Assembly (NCBI RefSeq): GCF_044326205.1
Contig: NZ_JBIRCY010000039.1
Location: 1-64,000, forward strand
Reading direction: 5' to 3'
Length of the DNA: 64,000 nucleotides
Source of the DNA: Kumtagia sp044326205
Lineage (GTDB): Bacteria > Pseudomonadota > Alphaproteobacteria > Rhizobiales > Rhizobiaceae
Numbering within the stretch: the stretch's first letter is position 1; the number at the start of each line of letters is the position of its first letter. The notes beneath the pieces were generated by a model, which worked only from the letters and a program-made list of their open reading frames with translations, searched no databases and was not told where the DNA came from. Shown piece by piece: positions 8,800 to 17,821 of the stretch. The position numbers were made by a program, and so were the translations under genes.

Positions 8800-9032
8800 G
8801 CAGTCTCGTCTACCTTGTTCCGCTTGCACTTTTGCTCGGCGCCGTCGCGCTGGGTGCGTTTCTGTGGTCGCTGAGAAGCGGCCAATACGACGATATGCAA
8901 GGCGCTGCGGAGCGTATCCTTTTCGATGGTGACGAGCCCGAGAGTTATGTTCGCCCGCAACAGCCACGGCGTCCATCCGAATCAAGCTGGCCCGACGGAA
9001 TCAGCCAAGCGGCAATCCGGAATACGCATTAA
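8796..9032 (+). CDS. ccoS: cbb3-type oxidase assembly protein CcoS/FixS
   Basis: This 78-aa single-pass membrane protein is needed for cofactor insertion into the cbb3 oxidase. It has an N-terminal helix (LVYLVPLALLLGAVALGAFL), then the diagnostic WSLRSGQYDDMQGAAERILF, and a Pro/Arg/Ser-rich tail. The start overlaps the ccoI stop (ATGA). It is the last gene of the operon. Confidence 0.93.
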   Translation: MSSLVYLVPLALLLGAVALGAFLWSLRSGQYDDMQGAAERILFDGDEPESYVRPQQPRRPSESSWPDGISQAAIRNTH

Positions 9033-9119
9033 CTGAAATCAGCAGCCCTGCGTCCGGCCCCGGACATGTTGACGACCTCCATTTCAACATTGTGGGCTTC
9101 TGCGGACAGAGGCCGCCCT

Positions 9120-9440
9120 TCATTCGGCCGTCGATATCACGCTCGCCACGATTCCACTGTTGGACGTCATGCACAGCCACGGGGTCTTGTCCGGGCCGAC
9201 GCCGACCTTCACCTGCGAATTCTGTGGGGAATAGACCTTTTCAAGCACCACGAGCTGGGTGCTTTTGGTCGTGCGGCCGACTTCCTTCACGCAAGCATCC
9301 TCTGCGACCTGCGGTACGGCGGCGTCCTCCCGATTGTCGGCCGAGCTGGAGGCCATGCTTACTCCCGTATCCTCGTTGGATTGGCAGCCAGCGAGCGCCA
9401 GCAAAGCGACGCCAATCGCAAGGCATTGAATCTTGGTCAT
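9120..9440 (-). CDS. Small predicted lipoprotein
   Basis: This 106-aa protein has a signal peptide ending in a lipobox (LLALAGC; Cys19 would be lipidated). The mature part is acidic, then contains CVKEVGRTTKSTQLVVLEKV and KVGVGPDKTPWLCMTSNSG with two further cysteines that could form a disulfide. I recognise no functional family; similar short lipoproteins are common in Rhizobiales. It converges with ccoS, whose stop is 87 bp away. Confidence 0.75.
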   Translation of the reverse strand: MTKIQCLAIGVALLALAGCQSNEDTGVSMASSSADNREDAAVPQVAEDACVKEVGRTTKSTQLVVLEKVYSPQNSQVKVGVGPDKTPWLCMTSNSGIVASVISTAE

Positions 9441-9730
9441 GCATTGTTCCCTTCCGATGCCCCCTCGGCATCGAGGTGACCATAAGGCAGGCGGTGGAGG
9501 CCGTCGAGGGAGCGCACAAATAGAAACGATGGAACTGCTCCGGCATAGGCCGTTAAGCCCGGTTACGTTTCCGCAGCCGGGTTAAATTCAGAAGCGTTCT
9601 GGATTTGGTACAGGGCGGGCCGCTGGCCTTCATCCTCGCCGTCGACGGGCGCCTTCACAACCGAGATTTGCGCAATGGCCGGAAAATTTCGACTGTAGTG
9701 GTCCGGATGAGTGCTGCCCTGGAGCAGTTC

Positions 9731-9922
9731 CTATTCAAATTCGTCGGCGACTTCCTGAGCCGTTTCCCGGACCGCAAAAATGTTTCGCCGATCGCCGCCG
9801 CTCGAAACGCAGCATACGATCGTGGCCGATGCAGTCGGTGTCCGGTAGACGGCCACGACATGGGCGGGGTTTATGAAAACCGGGGTGGCGGCGTCATCAT
9901 TCAGCGTCAGTTCGATCAACAT
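9731..9922 (-). CDS. Small FlbD-like hypothetical protein
   Basis: The 63-aa reading starts at ATG 9922 after GGGAGACTGTG. The pattern MLIELTLNDD..PVFINPAHVVAVYRTPT....VRETAQEV resembles the short beta-rich FlbD type (MI.LT.LN..PF.LN.D.I......T.I....V.ES..EV). No flagellar genes are nearby, so a flagellar role is not implied. A longer in-frame extension upstream (to 10156) has atypical composition and is left out. Confidence 0.5.
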   Translation of the reverse strand: MLIELTLNDDAATPVFINPAHVVAVYRTPTASATIVCCVSSGGDRRNIFAVRETAQEVADEFE

Positions 9923-10206
9923 CACAGTCTCCCAAGAGGCGGCATCGATCTGGCACGATGCAGGAAAGTGGCGAAAGGGCTTCCACGTCGTCAGCCAAGC
10001 CATATTGGAGCATCCGACCTGTCGACGCCAGCGTTCATGGTTTTGAAACGGACGGTGCAATTCCCTCGCCCGGCACGCTGCCTTCGCCGCACCGTACCCT
10101 TTGCAGTGATACACCGTAATGACGTCCCTGCAGGGAGACGCCCGAGGTTTCTCCAATTCCCCTTACCCGCCTCTCCAAAGCGGCAGGGAACGGCCTTCCG
10201 TTACAT

Positions 10207-10365
10207 CATCCGTTACATGCAGTTTTTGCCGGCGACATCCTGGCGTTGCATGGCCCGGCGATGGTCCGCACGCTTGGAAGTACGTGGGCCTCGTTGAAGC
10301 CTGACTGGCGCGAGGCAGTTCATCCGGCCCAGGCTCCGACGCAGATGGATCGTCTGCGGGGAGCC
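10207..10365. repeat. Duplicated RTX leader, copy 1
   Basis: This 159-bp stretch is matched at 12682-12842. Two blocks are identical between the copies: 30 bp at 10271-10300 (begins CGCTTGGAAGTACGTGGGCC) and 32 bp at 10308-10339 (begins GCGCGAGGCAGTTCATCCGG). It begins about 290 bp and ends 134 bp before the start of the first RTX gene. It is non-coding in any convincing frame and is best seen as a duplicated promoter or 5' UTR. A small RNA is an alternative. Confidence 0.7.
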
Positions 10366-10499
10366 TCTTGCTCGGTTCATATGCGGCCGCGCTTCATCCG
10401 CTTCCCGTCGTGCCGATTTCCGCCGGATGCCCCTATGCATCGATCCGGCGAAACAGCCAGGCCTCCGCCTCGTCACCAACCGACGAAAGGAGAAATCCC

Positions 10500-12548
10500 A
10501 TGGCCACCGAACTCACCGACAAGAGCGACGCCTACCAGGCCGAGGCAGGGGAGGAAGTGCATGCGCTTCATGGCGACGACCAGATTTGGGTGATCGACGA
10601 AGACCCGCGGCTGGAATACGACCCCGCCTATATCTATGGCGACCAGGGCAACGACCAGTTGGTCAGCTATACCTATGGCGACCGCCTCTATGGCGGCTCC
10701 GGCCACGACACGCTTTATGGCGGCGGCGGTGCCGACTACCTGAACGGAGGGTCCGGCAACGACACGATCTGGACCGGCGGCTTCGGCGGCGGCGAGATTT
10801 TCGGCGGCGGGCCGGATGGCGACATCGTCTGGGCCGGCAGCGGCAACGACACCGTGCACATGCAAGCTGCGTCGAACGACAAGGCGGTCCATGGCGAGGG
10901 CGACTACGACACGCTCTATCTCTACAACAGCGAGGACGCGATCGACAATTTCTCGCTGATCCTCGGCGGCTCGACCGGCGGGCTGATCGCCGACGGTTTT
11001 GAGGAACTGCACTATTCCGGCGGCGACAATTTCGAATCCATCGAAGGCGGCAATTTCGACGACTGGATTCGCGGCAATGGCGGCACCGACATCATCTCCG
11101 GCCTCGACGGCGTCGATTTCCTGTTCGGCGGCGACGGCGCGGACCTCGTCGGCGGCGGCAAGGGCGACGACCGGCTCTATGGCGATGCCGGCGACGACAC
11201 GCTTCGCGGCGCCGAAAATGATGACCTCATCTACGGCGATGTTGGCAAGGATTGGCTCTACGGCGACGACGGCGACGACCAGCTATACGGCGAAGACCAG
11301 GACGACACGCTCTATGGCGGAGACGGCGACGACCTGATCAATGGCGGCACCGGCAACGACACGATCCGCGACGGCGGCGGCGACGATACGGTCAACGGCG
11401 ACAGCGGCAACGACACCGTCCACACCGGCACGGGAACCGACAAGGTTTATGGCGGCGCCGATAACGACACGATCGACGAGGAAGGCAGCGACCTCAGAAC
11501 AGTCACCGTCGGTCATTCGACCTTCGTCATCGTCGGCGGCGATATCCTGCAGGGCCAGGGCGGAGACGATACGATCCGGGGCGGTAGCGGTGACGACCAC
11601 CTTGAAGGCGGCACCGGCAACGACAAGCTGTATGGTGGCGACCACAAGGACTGGATTTTCGACAGCGACGGCGACGACCTTCTCAGCGGCGAGGCCGGCG
11701 ATGACACGATCGCTACAGGCCGCGGCCGCGATACGGTTGCCGGCGGCGACGGCAATGACACCATCAGCGAGGCATCCCCGGACACCACGACTGTGACGCT
11801 CAACGGCCATACCATAACGCTGGTCGGCGGCGACACGATCCGCACCGGCAACGGGGACGACACGGCCTATGGTGTCACCGGCCACGACATCATGGAAGGC
11901 GGCGCCGGAGACGACATGCTCAATGGCGGCGAGCACAACGACACTCTGATGGGCGGCACAGGCGCCGACACGCTGATCGGCGAAAGCGGCAATGACACCG
12001 CATCCTATCGCGACGCGGCGACGGGGCTGGTCGCCAGCCTGGCCAACCCCGCCATCAACACCGGCGAAGCCAAGGGCGATACCTATGGGTCGATTGAAAA
12101 CCTGCTCGGCTCGCGCTACGACGACGCACTCAACGGCAACAATGCCGCCAACACCATCAACGGCCAGCTCGGCAACGACGACATCAAGGGCTATGATGGC
12201 AACGACACGCTGATCGGCGGCACCGGCAGCGACAATTTCATCTTCAACTCGGCGCTGGACGACACGGACAATGTCGATACCGTCGCCGACTTCAACGTTG
12301 CCGCCGACACCATCCAGCTCGACAATGCCATCTTCACCGCCTTGACCGCGACCGGCGCGCTGGCGGCTTCCGCCTTCAAGGATATCGCCGTGAGCCCGAA
12401 GGACGCCAACGACCGCATCATCTACAATTCCGATACGGGCGGTCTCTATTATGACGCTGATGGCTCTGCCGGCGCGTTCGGCAACACAAAATTTGCGATG
12501 CTCGACGGAACTCCGACGCTCACGGCCGCCGATTTCGTCGTCATCTGA
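10500..12548 (+). CDS. RTX calcium-binding repeat protein 1
   Basis: This 682-aa acidic protein is built from nonapeptide RTX repeats (GGxGxDxLY, for example LYGGSGHDTLYGGGGADYL) that bind Ca2+ outside the cell, interrupted by short linkers such as DLRTVTVGHSTFVIVGG. The last ~100 residues (FIFNSALDD ... AADFVVI) form the serralysin-type C-terminal domain found in type I secretion substrates, with no N-terminal signal peptide. The ATG at 10500 is chosen because AAGGAG lies 6 bp upstream; the in-frame extension to 10368 lies in the leader. No catalytic domain is visible, so a surface or matrix role is inferred. The next RTX gene is a clear paralog. Confidence 0.9.
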   Translation: MATELTDKSDAYQAEAGEEVHALHGDDQIWVIDEDPRLEYDPAYIYGDQGNDQLVSYTYGDRLYGGSGHDTLYGGGGADYLNGGSGNDTIWTGGFGGGEIFGGGPDGDIVWAGSGNDTVHMQAASNDKAVHGEGDYDTLYLYNSEDAIDNFSLILGGSTGGLIADGFEELHYSGGDNFESIEGGNFDDWIRGNGGTDIISGLDGVDFLFGGDGADLVGGGKGDDRLYGDAGDDTLRGAENDDLIYGDVGKDWLYGDDGDDQLYGEDQDDTLYGGDGDDLINGGTGNDTIRDGGGDDTVNGDSGNDTVHTGTGTDKVYGGADNDTIDEEGSDLRTVTVGHSTFVIVGGDILQGQGGDDTIRGGSGDDHLEGGTGNDKLYGGDHKDWIFDSDGDDLLSGEAGDDTIATGRGRDTVAGGDGNDTISEASPDTTTVTLNGHTITLVGGDTIRTGNGDDTAYGVTGHDIMEGGAGDDMLNGGEHNDTLMGGTGADTLIGESGNDTASYRDAATGLVASLANPAINTGEAKGDTYGSIENLLGSRYDDALNGNNAANTINGQLGNDDIKGYDGNDTLIGGTGSDNFIFNSALDDTDNVDTVADFNVAADTIQLDNAIFTALTATGALAASAFKDIAVSPKDANDRIIYNSDTGGLYYDADGSAGAFGNTKFAMLDGTPTLTAADFVVI

Positions 12549-12619
12549 CGGACGCAATCTCCAAGCTCTTGAGCGGGAATCGGATCCCGTCCCTCGGGGA
12601 ATTTGACCTCGTCTCATGC

Positions 12620-12651
12620 AAGGGCGGGAGACCGGCAGGTCTCCCGCCCTT
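12620..12651 (+). terminator. Hairpin terminator after RTX gene 1
   Basis: AAGGGCGGGAGACC and GGTCTCCCGCCCTT form a perfect 14-bp stem around a GGCA loop, 71 bp after the RTX 1 stop. Only a short T-rich tail (TTGGTTC) follows. The hairpin separates RTX 1 from the second leader copy, suggesting separate transcription of the two paralogs. Confidence 0.8.
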
Positions 12652-12681
12652 GGTTCGGCAGAAAGCAGCCTTTCCCAGCCT

Positions 12682-12842
12682 CATCCGTTACAGGCGGCTC
12701 TGCCGGCGACATCCCGCCGTTGCATCGGCAGCCGATAATCGCAACGCTTGGAAGTACGTGGGCCTCGTTGAAGCTGAAATAGCGCGAGGCAGTTCATCCG
12801 GCCCAGGCTCCGAACGCAGGAGGTTTTTCTGCGGGGAGCCGA
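12682..12842. repeat. Duplicated RTX leader, copy 2
   Basis: This copy matches 10207-10365, with identical blocks at 12745-12774 and 12782-12813, and ends 135 bp before the start of RTX 2. Spacing to the start codon is the same in both copies (134 and 135 bp), while the DNA between leader and start codon has diverged. That suggests the leader is under selection, or that the duplication is recent and included the promoter. Confidence 0.7.
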
Positions 12843-12977
12843 GTGGTTGGCCGGTGGACGATGTCCAGGCTTTTCCGCTCCTCGCAATGCCCCGACGCAG
12901 AACGGATTTTTCCGAAGCTGCCGGTGCAACGCCACAGACCTCCCGATGCGTCGGCAACCGCTGGCGAGGAGAATGTC

Positions 12978-14909
12978 ATGGCTACCACTTTGACGACCGG
13001 CAACGACGGCTACGTCGCCGATGGCGGCGAGGTCGTATACGCGCTTCAAGGCAACGACCAGATCAACATCATTCACGTCGACGACAGCGGGGGCGGCCAA
13101 CTCGACTTCGACTATTTTTCACCTGGCCAGGCCTACGGAAACCAGGGTGACGACTTTCTGCGCAGCTTCGATTTCGGAGACATGCTCTACGGCGATTCCG
13201 GCAACGACACGATCTATGGCGGAGCGGGCTGCGATCATCTCGAAGGCGGCTCCGGCCATGACACGATCTGGACCGGCACCAGCGAATGGGTGGTCAATGT
13301 CTTCGACGAACTCTCCGCCACGCTCGACGGCGAACTCGTCTGGGCGGGCACGGGTGACGACAAGGTCTACCTGCAAAACGCCGACAATGGCGACATCGTG
13401 CATGGCGAGGACGGCCACGACACGCTCTATCTCTACAACAGCGACGAACTGATCTCGCAGTTCTCGCTGATTGCCGGCGGTTCCAATTCCGGGCTGGTCA
13501 CCTCCAGCTTCGAGGTCCTGCACTATTATGGCGGCGACATTTTCGAGGTCATCGAAGGCGGCAACGAACAGGACTGGATCTACGGCAAGGGCGGGACCGA
13601 CCTCATCTCGGGCTGGGATGGCGACGATCTGCTGCGCGGCGACGAAGGAGCCGACATCATCAACGGCGGTGACGGCGGCGACGACATCCTCGGCGGCGAC
13701 GAGGACGACGTGCTGCGCGGCGACGCCGGCAACGACCTCGTCCGTGGCGGAAACGGCAATGACGAGATCACCGACGGAGCCGGCAACGACGACGTCTTCG
13801 GCGACGCGGGCAACGATACGATGCGCACCGGCACGGGAACCGACACGGTTCGCGGCGGCGCGGGCAACGACGTCATCCGCGAGGACGGATCGGACATCAC
13901 CTACCGCAGCGTTGGCGGAACCCAGATTCCCATCATCGGCGGTGACACGCTGCGCGGCGAGGACGGCAACGACAACATCCAGGGCGGCTCCGGCGCCGAC
14001 ATCATCGAAGGCGGCAACGACGCCGACACGCTGCGCGGCGGCGACCATAACGACACGATCTCCGACGGCGCCGGCAACGACACCGTCTTCGGCGACGCCG
14101 GTAACGACACCATCCACACCGGCACGGGAACCGACACGGTTCGTGGCGGCGAGGGCAACGACATCATCCGCGAGCAAGGCAGGGATGTCGCGACGATCAG
14201 CGGAGTGGAGGTCATCGGCGGCGACGTCCTCCACGGCGAGAGCGGCAACGACGACATCCAGGGCGGCACGGGCGACGACGACCTCTATGGCGGCGCCGGC
14301 GACGACATCCTCAACGGCGGCGCGCACGGCGATCTTCTCGACGGCGGCAGCGAAACCGACACCGCCTCCTATGCGCTCGCCAGCGCCGGCGTCACCGCCA
14401 GCCTGACCAACACCGCCATCAACACCGGGTATGCCGTCGGCGACTCCTATGTCTCGATCGAAAACCTTACCGGATCGAGCTTCGACGACGTCCTCAATGC
14501 CGACAATCTCGTCAACACCGTCAATGGCGGCATCGGCAACGACAATTTGAAAGCCTATCGCGGCAACGACACCCTGACCGGCGGTGCCGGCGCCGACAAT
14601 TTCATCTTCAATTCGGAGCTCGATGACGCGACCAATGTCGACACCATCACCGACTACAGCGCGTTCGCCGACACGATCCAACTCGACAATGCGTTCTTCA
14701 CCGGCCTTGCAGCCGGGGTGCTGGCAACCTCGGCCTTCAAGGACATCGCAGGCGGGCCGAAGGACGCCGACGACAGGATCATCTACAACTCCGGCACGGG
14801 CAATCTCTATTACGACGCCGACGGCTCCGCGGCTGTCTTCGGCAATGTCAAGTTCGCGGTGCTCGACGGAACGCCGACGCTTACGGCGGCCGATTTCGTC
14901 GTCATCTGA
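12978..14909 (+). CDS. RTX calcium-binding repeat protein 2
   Basis: This 643-aa paralog of RTX 1 has the same plan: an N-terminal segment (MATTLTTGNDGYVADGGEVV), many GGxGxDxL nonapeptides, a TASYALASAGVTASLTNTAINTG linker type shared with RTX 1, and the ~100-residue C-terminal secretion domain ending FVVI. ATG 12978 follows GGCGAGGAGAATGTC; the in-frame extension to 12843 is unsupported. It is predicted to be secreted unprocessed by a type I system, which is not in the window. Long frames on the opposite strand are shadows of the repeat codons. Confidence 0.9.
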   Translation: MATTLTTGNDGYVADGGEVVYALQGNDQINIIHVDDSGGGQLDFDYFSPGQAYGNQGDDFLRSFDFGDMLYGDSGNDTIYGGAGCDHLEGGSGHDTIWTGTSEWVVNVFDELSATLDGELVWAGTGDDKVYLQNADNGDIVHGEDGHDTLYLYNSDELISQFSLIAGGSNSGLVTSSFEVLHYYGGDIFEVIEGGNEQDWIYGKGGTDLISGWDGDDLLRGDEGADIINGGDGGDDILGGDEDDVLRGDAGNDLVRGGNGNDEITDGAGNDDVFGDAGNDTMRTGTGTDTVRGGAGNDVIREDGSDITYRSVGGTQIPIIGGDTLRGEDGNDNIQGGSGADIIEGGNDADTLRGGDHNDTISDGAGNDTVFGDAGNDTIHTGTGTDTVRGGEGNDIIREQGRDVATISGVEVIGGDVLHGESGNDDIQGGTGDDDLYGGAGDDILNGGAHGDLLDGGSETDTASYALASAGVTASLTNTAINTGYAVGDSYVSIENLTGSSFDDVLNADNLVNTVNGGIGNDNLKAYRGNDTLTGGAGADNFIFNSELDDATNVDTITDYSAFADTIQLDNAFFTGLAAGVLATSAFKDIAGGPKDADDRIIYNSGTGNLYYDADGSAAVFGNVKFAVLDGTPTLTAADFVVI

Positions 14910-15124
14910 CGGCGACGAAATATGGCCGAAGAGGCCGGACAGTCATCCGGCAGCCTGTATGCGATTCGGGGCGATGGACAGCGCGGCATCGCGCTGCCAC
15001 CTCTGCGCGATCAATTGCGTGCATCGCAATTGTCTCAATTCCGGCCGAAGGTTCCGGCAGAATCTTAACGCTCCGAGGGTACTGTCGGGACCGAGTTGGC
15101 GCTCCGTGGATTGACGCGTCTGTC

Positions 15125-15571
15125 ATGGGAGAATTGGAGAACCGGGATTTTGCATCCCTCCTCGACGATCTGATCGCCGTGCGCGATCAGGCCGGGGCTC
15201 CCGCGGCTGCGCCCACCATTCCCTTCGACTATCTCTCCGTCGCCGAGGAACTGCACTCCGGCCGCATCCGGGTCTCGGACGATGCCGTCGAGGCTGAGTA
15301 TCGCGAGGCCGCGGGCGACGAACTTGCGAACGAGCCACCGGTCGTGGCGCCGCCGGACCCGCCGCTGGCTATCGAACCCGAAGCAATCGCCATCGAACTC
15401 GGCCTCGAACGGGCCGGCATCGAGGATTTCACCCGAATCCGCCGCCGCTTCGCCTTCGCCAACCATCCCGACCGCGTCGCGCCGCATCTGCGCGAGCGGG
15501 CAATGGTGCGCATGCAGGTCGCCAATATGCTGATCGACGAGGCCTCGCGGCGGGCGATTGCGAGGCGCTGA
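15125..15571 (+). CDS. J-domain-like (DnaJ-related) protein
   Basis: The C-terminal part of this 148-aa protein (about residues 90-148) resembles a compact J domain. A basic helix DFTRIRRRFAFANHPDRV carries the HPD tripeptide (114-116), which in DnaJ stimulates DnaK ATPase, followed by a helix RAMVRMQVANMLIDEA. The N-terminal ~85 residues are acidic and proline-rich and match nothing I know. There is no Gly/Phe region or zinc finger, so it would be a class C type J protein. It stands alone downstream of RTX 2. Confidence 0.65.
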   Translation: MGELENRDFASLLDDLIAVRDQAGAPAAAPTIPFDYLSVAEELHSGRIRVSDDAVEAEYREAAGDELANEPPVVAPPDPPLAIEPEAIAIELGLERAGIEDFTRIRRRFAFANHPDRVAPHLRERAMVRMQVANMLIDEASRRAIARR

Positions 15572-15643
15572 CCAGTCCAACGGGTTGGGTCAGGCCGAAC
15601 CGTGCTTTGCAGATCTCGTGCGCGTCCGCAAAGATGATACCCG

Positions 15644-16324
15644 TCACCCCTCCGCGATCGAAATGGCCAGACTTCTAGCCTTCGCCAGGATGACGTTGTC
15701 CGGCGCTATCTCGAATTTTTCACAGAATGCAGAGAGGCGATGTTCACCCTTTTCGCGCTCGCCCAAAGCGATAAGGATCAGACCCCAGGCGATGTCCGTC
15801 TGCACATAATTATCCAGCGAGAAGCGCTGAAAATCCATTTTCGACCGGTTCTCGAAGCAATCAGCGACGTCTTTCAACGTGTTCAGCTTCGACCAGTCGG
15901 CCTTGGCGGCCTTATGGACAGCAAGCGCCACCTTTCCAATTCGCCGGTCACCCTCATTGTTGTCGAATGAGCACCAGCGGGGGATGGAGCCGGACATGTC
16001 GATGGGATCAATGCAGAGATCGAAGCGGGCTGTCTTTGCAGTTCTTTTCCAACTCAATCCCTTTGATTTCAAGCAGGGAACGAAGTCGACCGAAATCCCC
16101 CAGCATAAAGAAAATGTCATTCCCTTCATTGCATGCAACCGGAACAGGCGGCGTATGTGGTTTGTCGGGGCATTGACCCACAAAACGCCGTCGTTCCGCT
16201 GAAAGTCTCCCGGCCATTGGCCTTCCAAGGCGATCTCTATTACGTCGCCAATAGATTCGCCTCGCCTGGCCGGCTTGCTCATATTGTATTGTCGCCGGAA
16301 CAAATCGATGAACCGCGAAAACAT
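15644..16324 (-). CDS. Hypothetical protein, possibly DUF4304-like
   Basis: I do not firmly recognise this 226-aa protein. It starts at ATG 16324 after GAGGAGCCGAA. The N-terminal half (GVLWVNAPTNHIRRLFRLHAMKGMTFSLCWGISVDFVPC) alternates strands in a way that recalls DUF4304 proteins; the C-terminal half is helical (WGLILIALGEREKGEHRL). There is no signal peptide or transmembrane helix. Base composition is AT-richer than its neighbours, consistent with transfer. Confidence 0.6.
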   Translation of the reverse strand: MFSRFIDLFRRQYNMSKPARRGESIGDVIEIALEGQWPGDFQRNDGVLWVNAPTNHIRRLFRLHAMKGMTFSLCWGISVDFVPCLKSKGLSWKRTAKTARFDLCIDPIDMSGSIPRWCSFDNNEGDRRIGKVALAVHKAAKADWSKLNTLKDVADCFENRSKMDFQRFSLDNYVQTDIAWGLILIALGEREKGEHRLSAFCEKFEIAPDNVILAKARSLAISIAEG

Positions 16325-16491
16325 TTCGGCTCCTCAGGCCAGGTAAGTTAGCAGAGGGATCGGCGAGAGTGGCAGGTTCCTGTTCAATGGACGTTGCCTT
16401 CTGGAAAACGTTTTGGACGGCAAGTCTGCGTGACGTCAATCAAGAGATGGTTGCAGATTCCAGGCGTACATGATCGGGCTCGGTCCCAACT

Positions 16492-17265
16492 TCAGACGAC
16501 GATCACCGCCCCCATCAGGTGACTTTCCAGGAAGAACGCCGGCTTCGCCTTGGCCAGATATTCGTCGACCGCCGTTTTCGAGCCGGGGAACAGCGCCGAG
16601 CCGTAATCATCGATGACGATGATGCCGCCCGGGTTCATCCGGGGGTAGAAGAATTCAAGGCTGTCGCGCGTCGGCTCGTAGAGATCGACGTCGATATGGA
16701 CCAGCGCGAACCGGCTCTCGGCCAGTCCCGGCACATCGAATGACGCGGGAATCCAGCCCTTGTGCAGCGACACGAATGGAAACGGCGCCAGCGACGCCTT
16801 CACCGCGTCGTAGTCGGAAAAAAAACTTTCCTTCTGGTTCCTTGTCGCCTCGGGGCTGGTGTCGCCGCGTCCGGTCCGGTCCTTCGGCGTCTTGTCGGAC
16901 AATCCGCCCTCGAACGAATCGAAGACCCAGAAGTGGCCCGGCCAGCCGCCGGCCTTGAGCAGATTGGCCACCATATAGGTCGAATGGCCGCGCCAGCAGC
17001 CGCATTCGGCGACGTCGCCCGCCGGCCCCTGCGCCAGCACCCGCGACGCCATCTGATAGAGGGTGAAGAACCGGTTCTGCTTGAAGATGTTGTCGTTGGA
17101 GCCGGTGTTCCGCATCGCCTCGAAATAGGCGGAGAGATAGGCGTCCTTGCCCTCGGCGTGGCGGACATAACGGTCGATACGCTCGACATCGACAACACGC
17201 TTTCGGGCTTCGTTTTTCTTCTTGGGGCCGAGCAGGCGCCGGATGAACCGCATCTTCACGTCCAA
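16492..17265 (-). CDS. TylF/MycF-family O-methyltransferase
   Basis: This 257-aa SAM-dependent methyltransferase belongs to the family of macrocin O-methyltransferase TylF. The nucleotide-binding motif GDVAECGCWRGHST and the metal/substrate segment VHIDVDLYEPTRDSLEFFYP followed by GGIIVIDDYG are typical. In antibiotic and sugar pathways these enzymes methylate hydroxyls on sugars or capsule units. The substrate cannot be inferred here because no glycosyltransferases or nucleotide-sugar genes adjoin it. ATG 17265 is used; 17253 is an alternative start. Confidence 0.85.
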   Translation of the reverse strand: MDVKMRFIRRLLGPKKKNEARKRVVDVERIDRYVRHAEGKDAYLSAYFEAMRNTGSNDNIFKQNRFFTLYQMASRVLAQGPAGDVAECGCWRGHSTYMVANLLKAGGWPGHFWVFDSFEGGLSDKTPKDRTGRGDTSPEATRNQKESFFSDYDAVKASLAPFPFVSLHKGWIPASFDVPGLAESRFALVHIDVDLYEPTRDSLEFFYPRMNPGGIIVIDDYGSALFPGSKTAVDEYLAKAKPAFFLESHLMGAVIVV

Positions 17266-17740
17266 CTGTCGTTGTGTTGAGCCGCTTCATAGTATGGTTT
17301 GACGGATCGGCGCCATAGCGGAAGACGCCACTGCGGCTAGAACGCTTGGAAGCTATATCGCGCTGCTCGCCGCGATATCCCGGCAAGCTTCCGTCGCGCC
17401 GATTGGCGAGATCGCCACGAATATCTGTTCCCGCGTATGCGCCGGCTCGGCCGCCAGCTTCCGACAAACCGAATTCGGGTTTTCAGGTAGATCGAGTAAA
17501 CCGTCCCCGGATTCCGATCGCCGCTTCGTCGCTTTTTCAGCCTCCTTGGTCATGCCTGTTCCGCAAAAATCCACGCGGGTTCCGATCAACTCCCTGTTTC
17601 TGCTTGGTTTTACAAGCATGACATCCTTTTCGAACCACCGTTGGGAGAGCCCTGAAGCATGCCGCCGCCCATCGAGAAATCAAACCTTTTCAATGTGTTG
17701 CGCAGGCAGCGTAACAGCGGGTCGCCGCGCCACCATCGTG
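17266..17740. other. Intergenic, no gene recognised
   Basis: This 475-bp stretch lies between the divergent methyltransferase gene and the repeated gene unit. Frames crossing it have atypical codon use and no recognisable domain. I see no clear hairpin or promoter in it. Confidence 0.5.
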
Positions 17741-17762
17741 AAGGATTATTTTCTTAGGCCGC

Positions 17763-17791
17763 TTGTGTTTGTTCCCTTTATGTTCCATATT
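17763..17791 (+). promoter_or_regulatory. Putative sigma70 promoter of repeated gene unit, copy 1
   Basis: TTGTGT (17763-17768), a 17-bp spacer and CATATT (17786-17791) align position for position with a near-consensus promoter at the second copy (60038-60066). A shared box, AGGATTATTTTCTTAGG (17742-17758), lies just upstream in both copies. The first copy has a weaker -10. Confidence 0.55.
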
Positions 17792-17821
17792 GGATGCCGG
17801 CCCTGTCCGGAGGTGGCATCG

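Noticed and set aside
10271..10300. EcfG-type stress promoter (GGAA...CGTT) in the RTX leader
   Set aside because: The spacing between GGAAG and CGTT is about 11 bp, too short for the 16-17 bp consensus.
11283..14681. Long frames on the minus strand opposite the RTX genes (444 and 520 aa), and similar ones opposite RTX 3
   Set aside because: They arise from the repeated GGC-GAC-type codons of RTX repeats read in reverse; they have no ribosome sites and no domain resemblance.
10500..14909. Regularly spaced DNA repeats suggesting a CRISPR or minisatellite
   Set aside because: The periodicity is 27 bp, the nine-codon RTX unit, and it keeps one reading frame with variable codons; there are no identical repeats with unique spacers.
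17546..17821. N-terminal extension of the first repeated-unit protein
   Set aside because: The paralog has no such extension, and the segment crosses the aligned promoter and upstream box.
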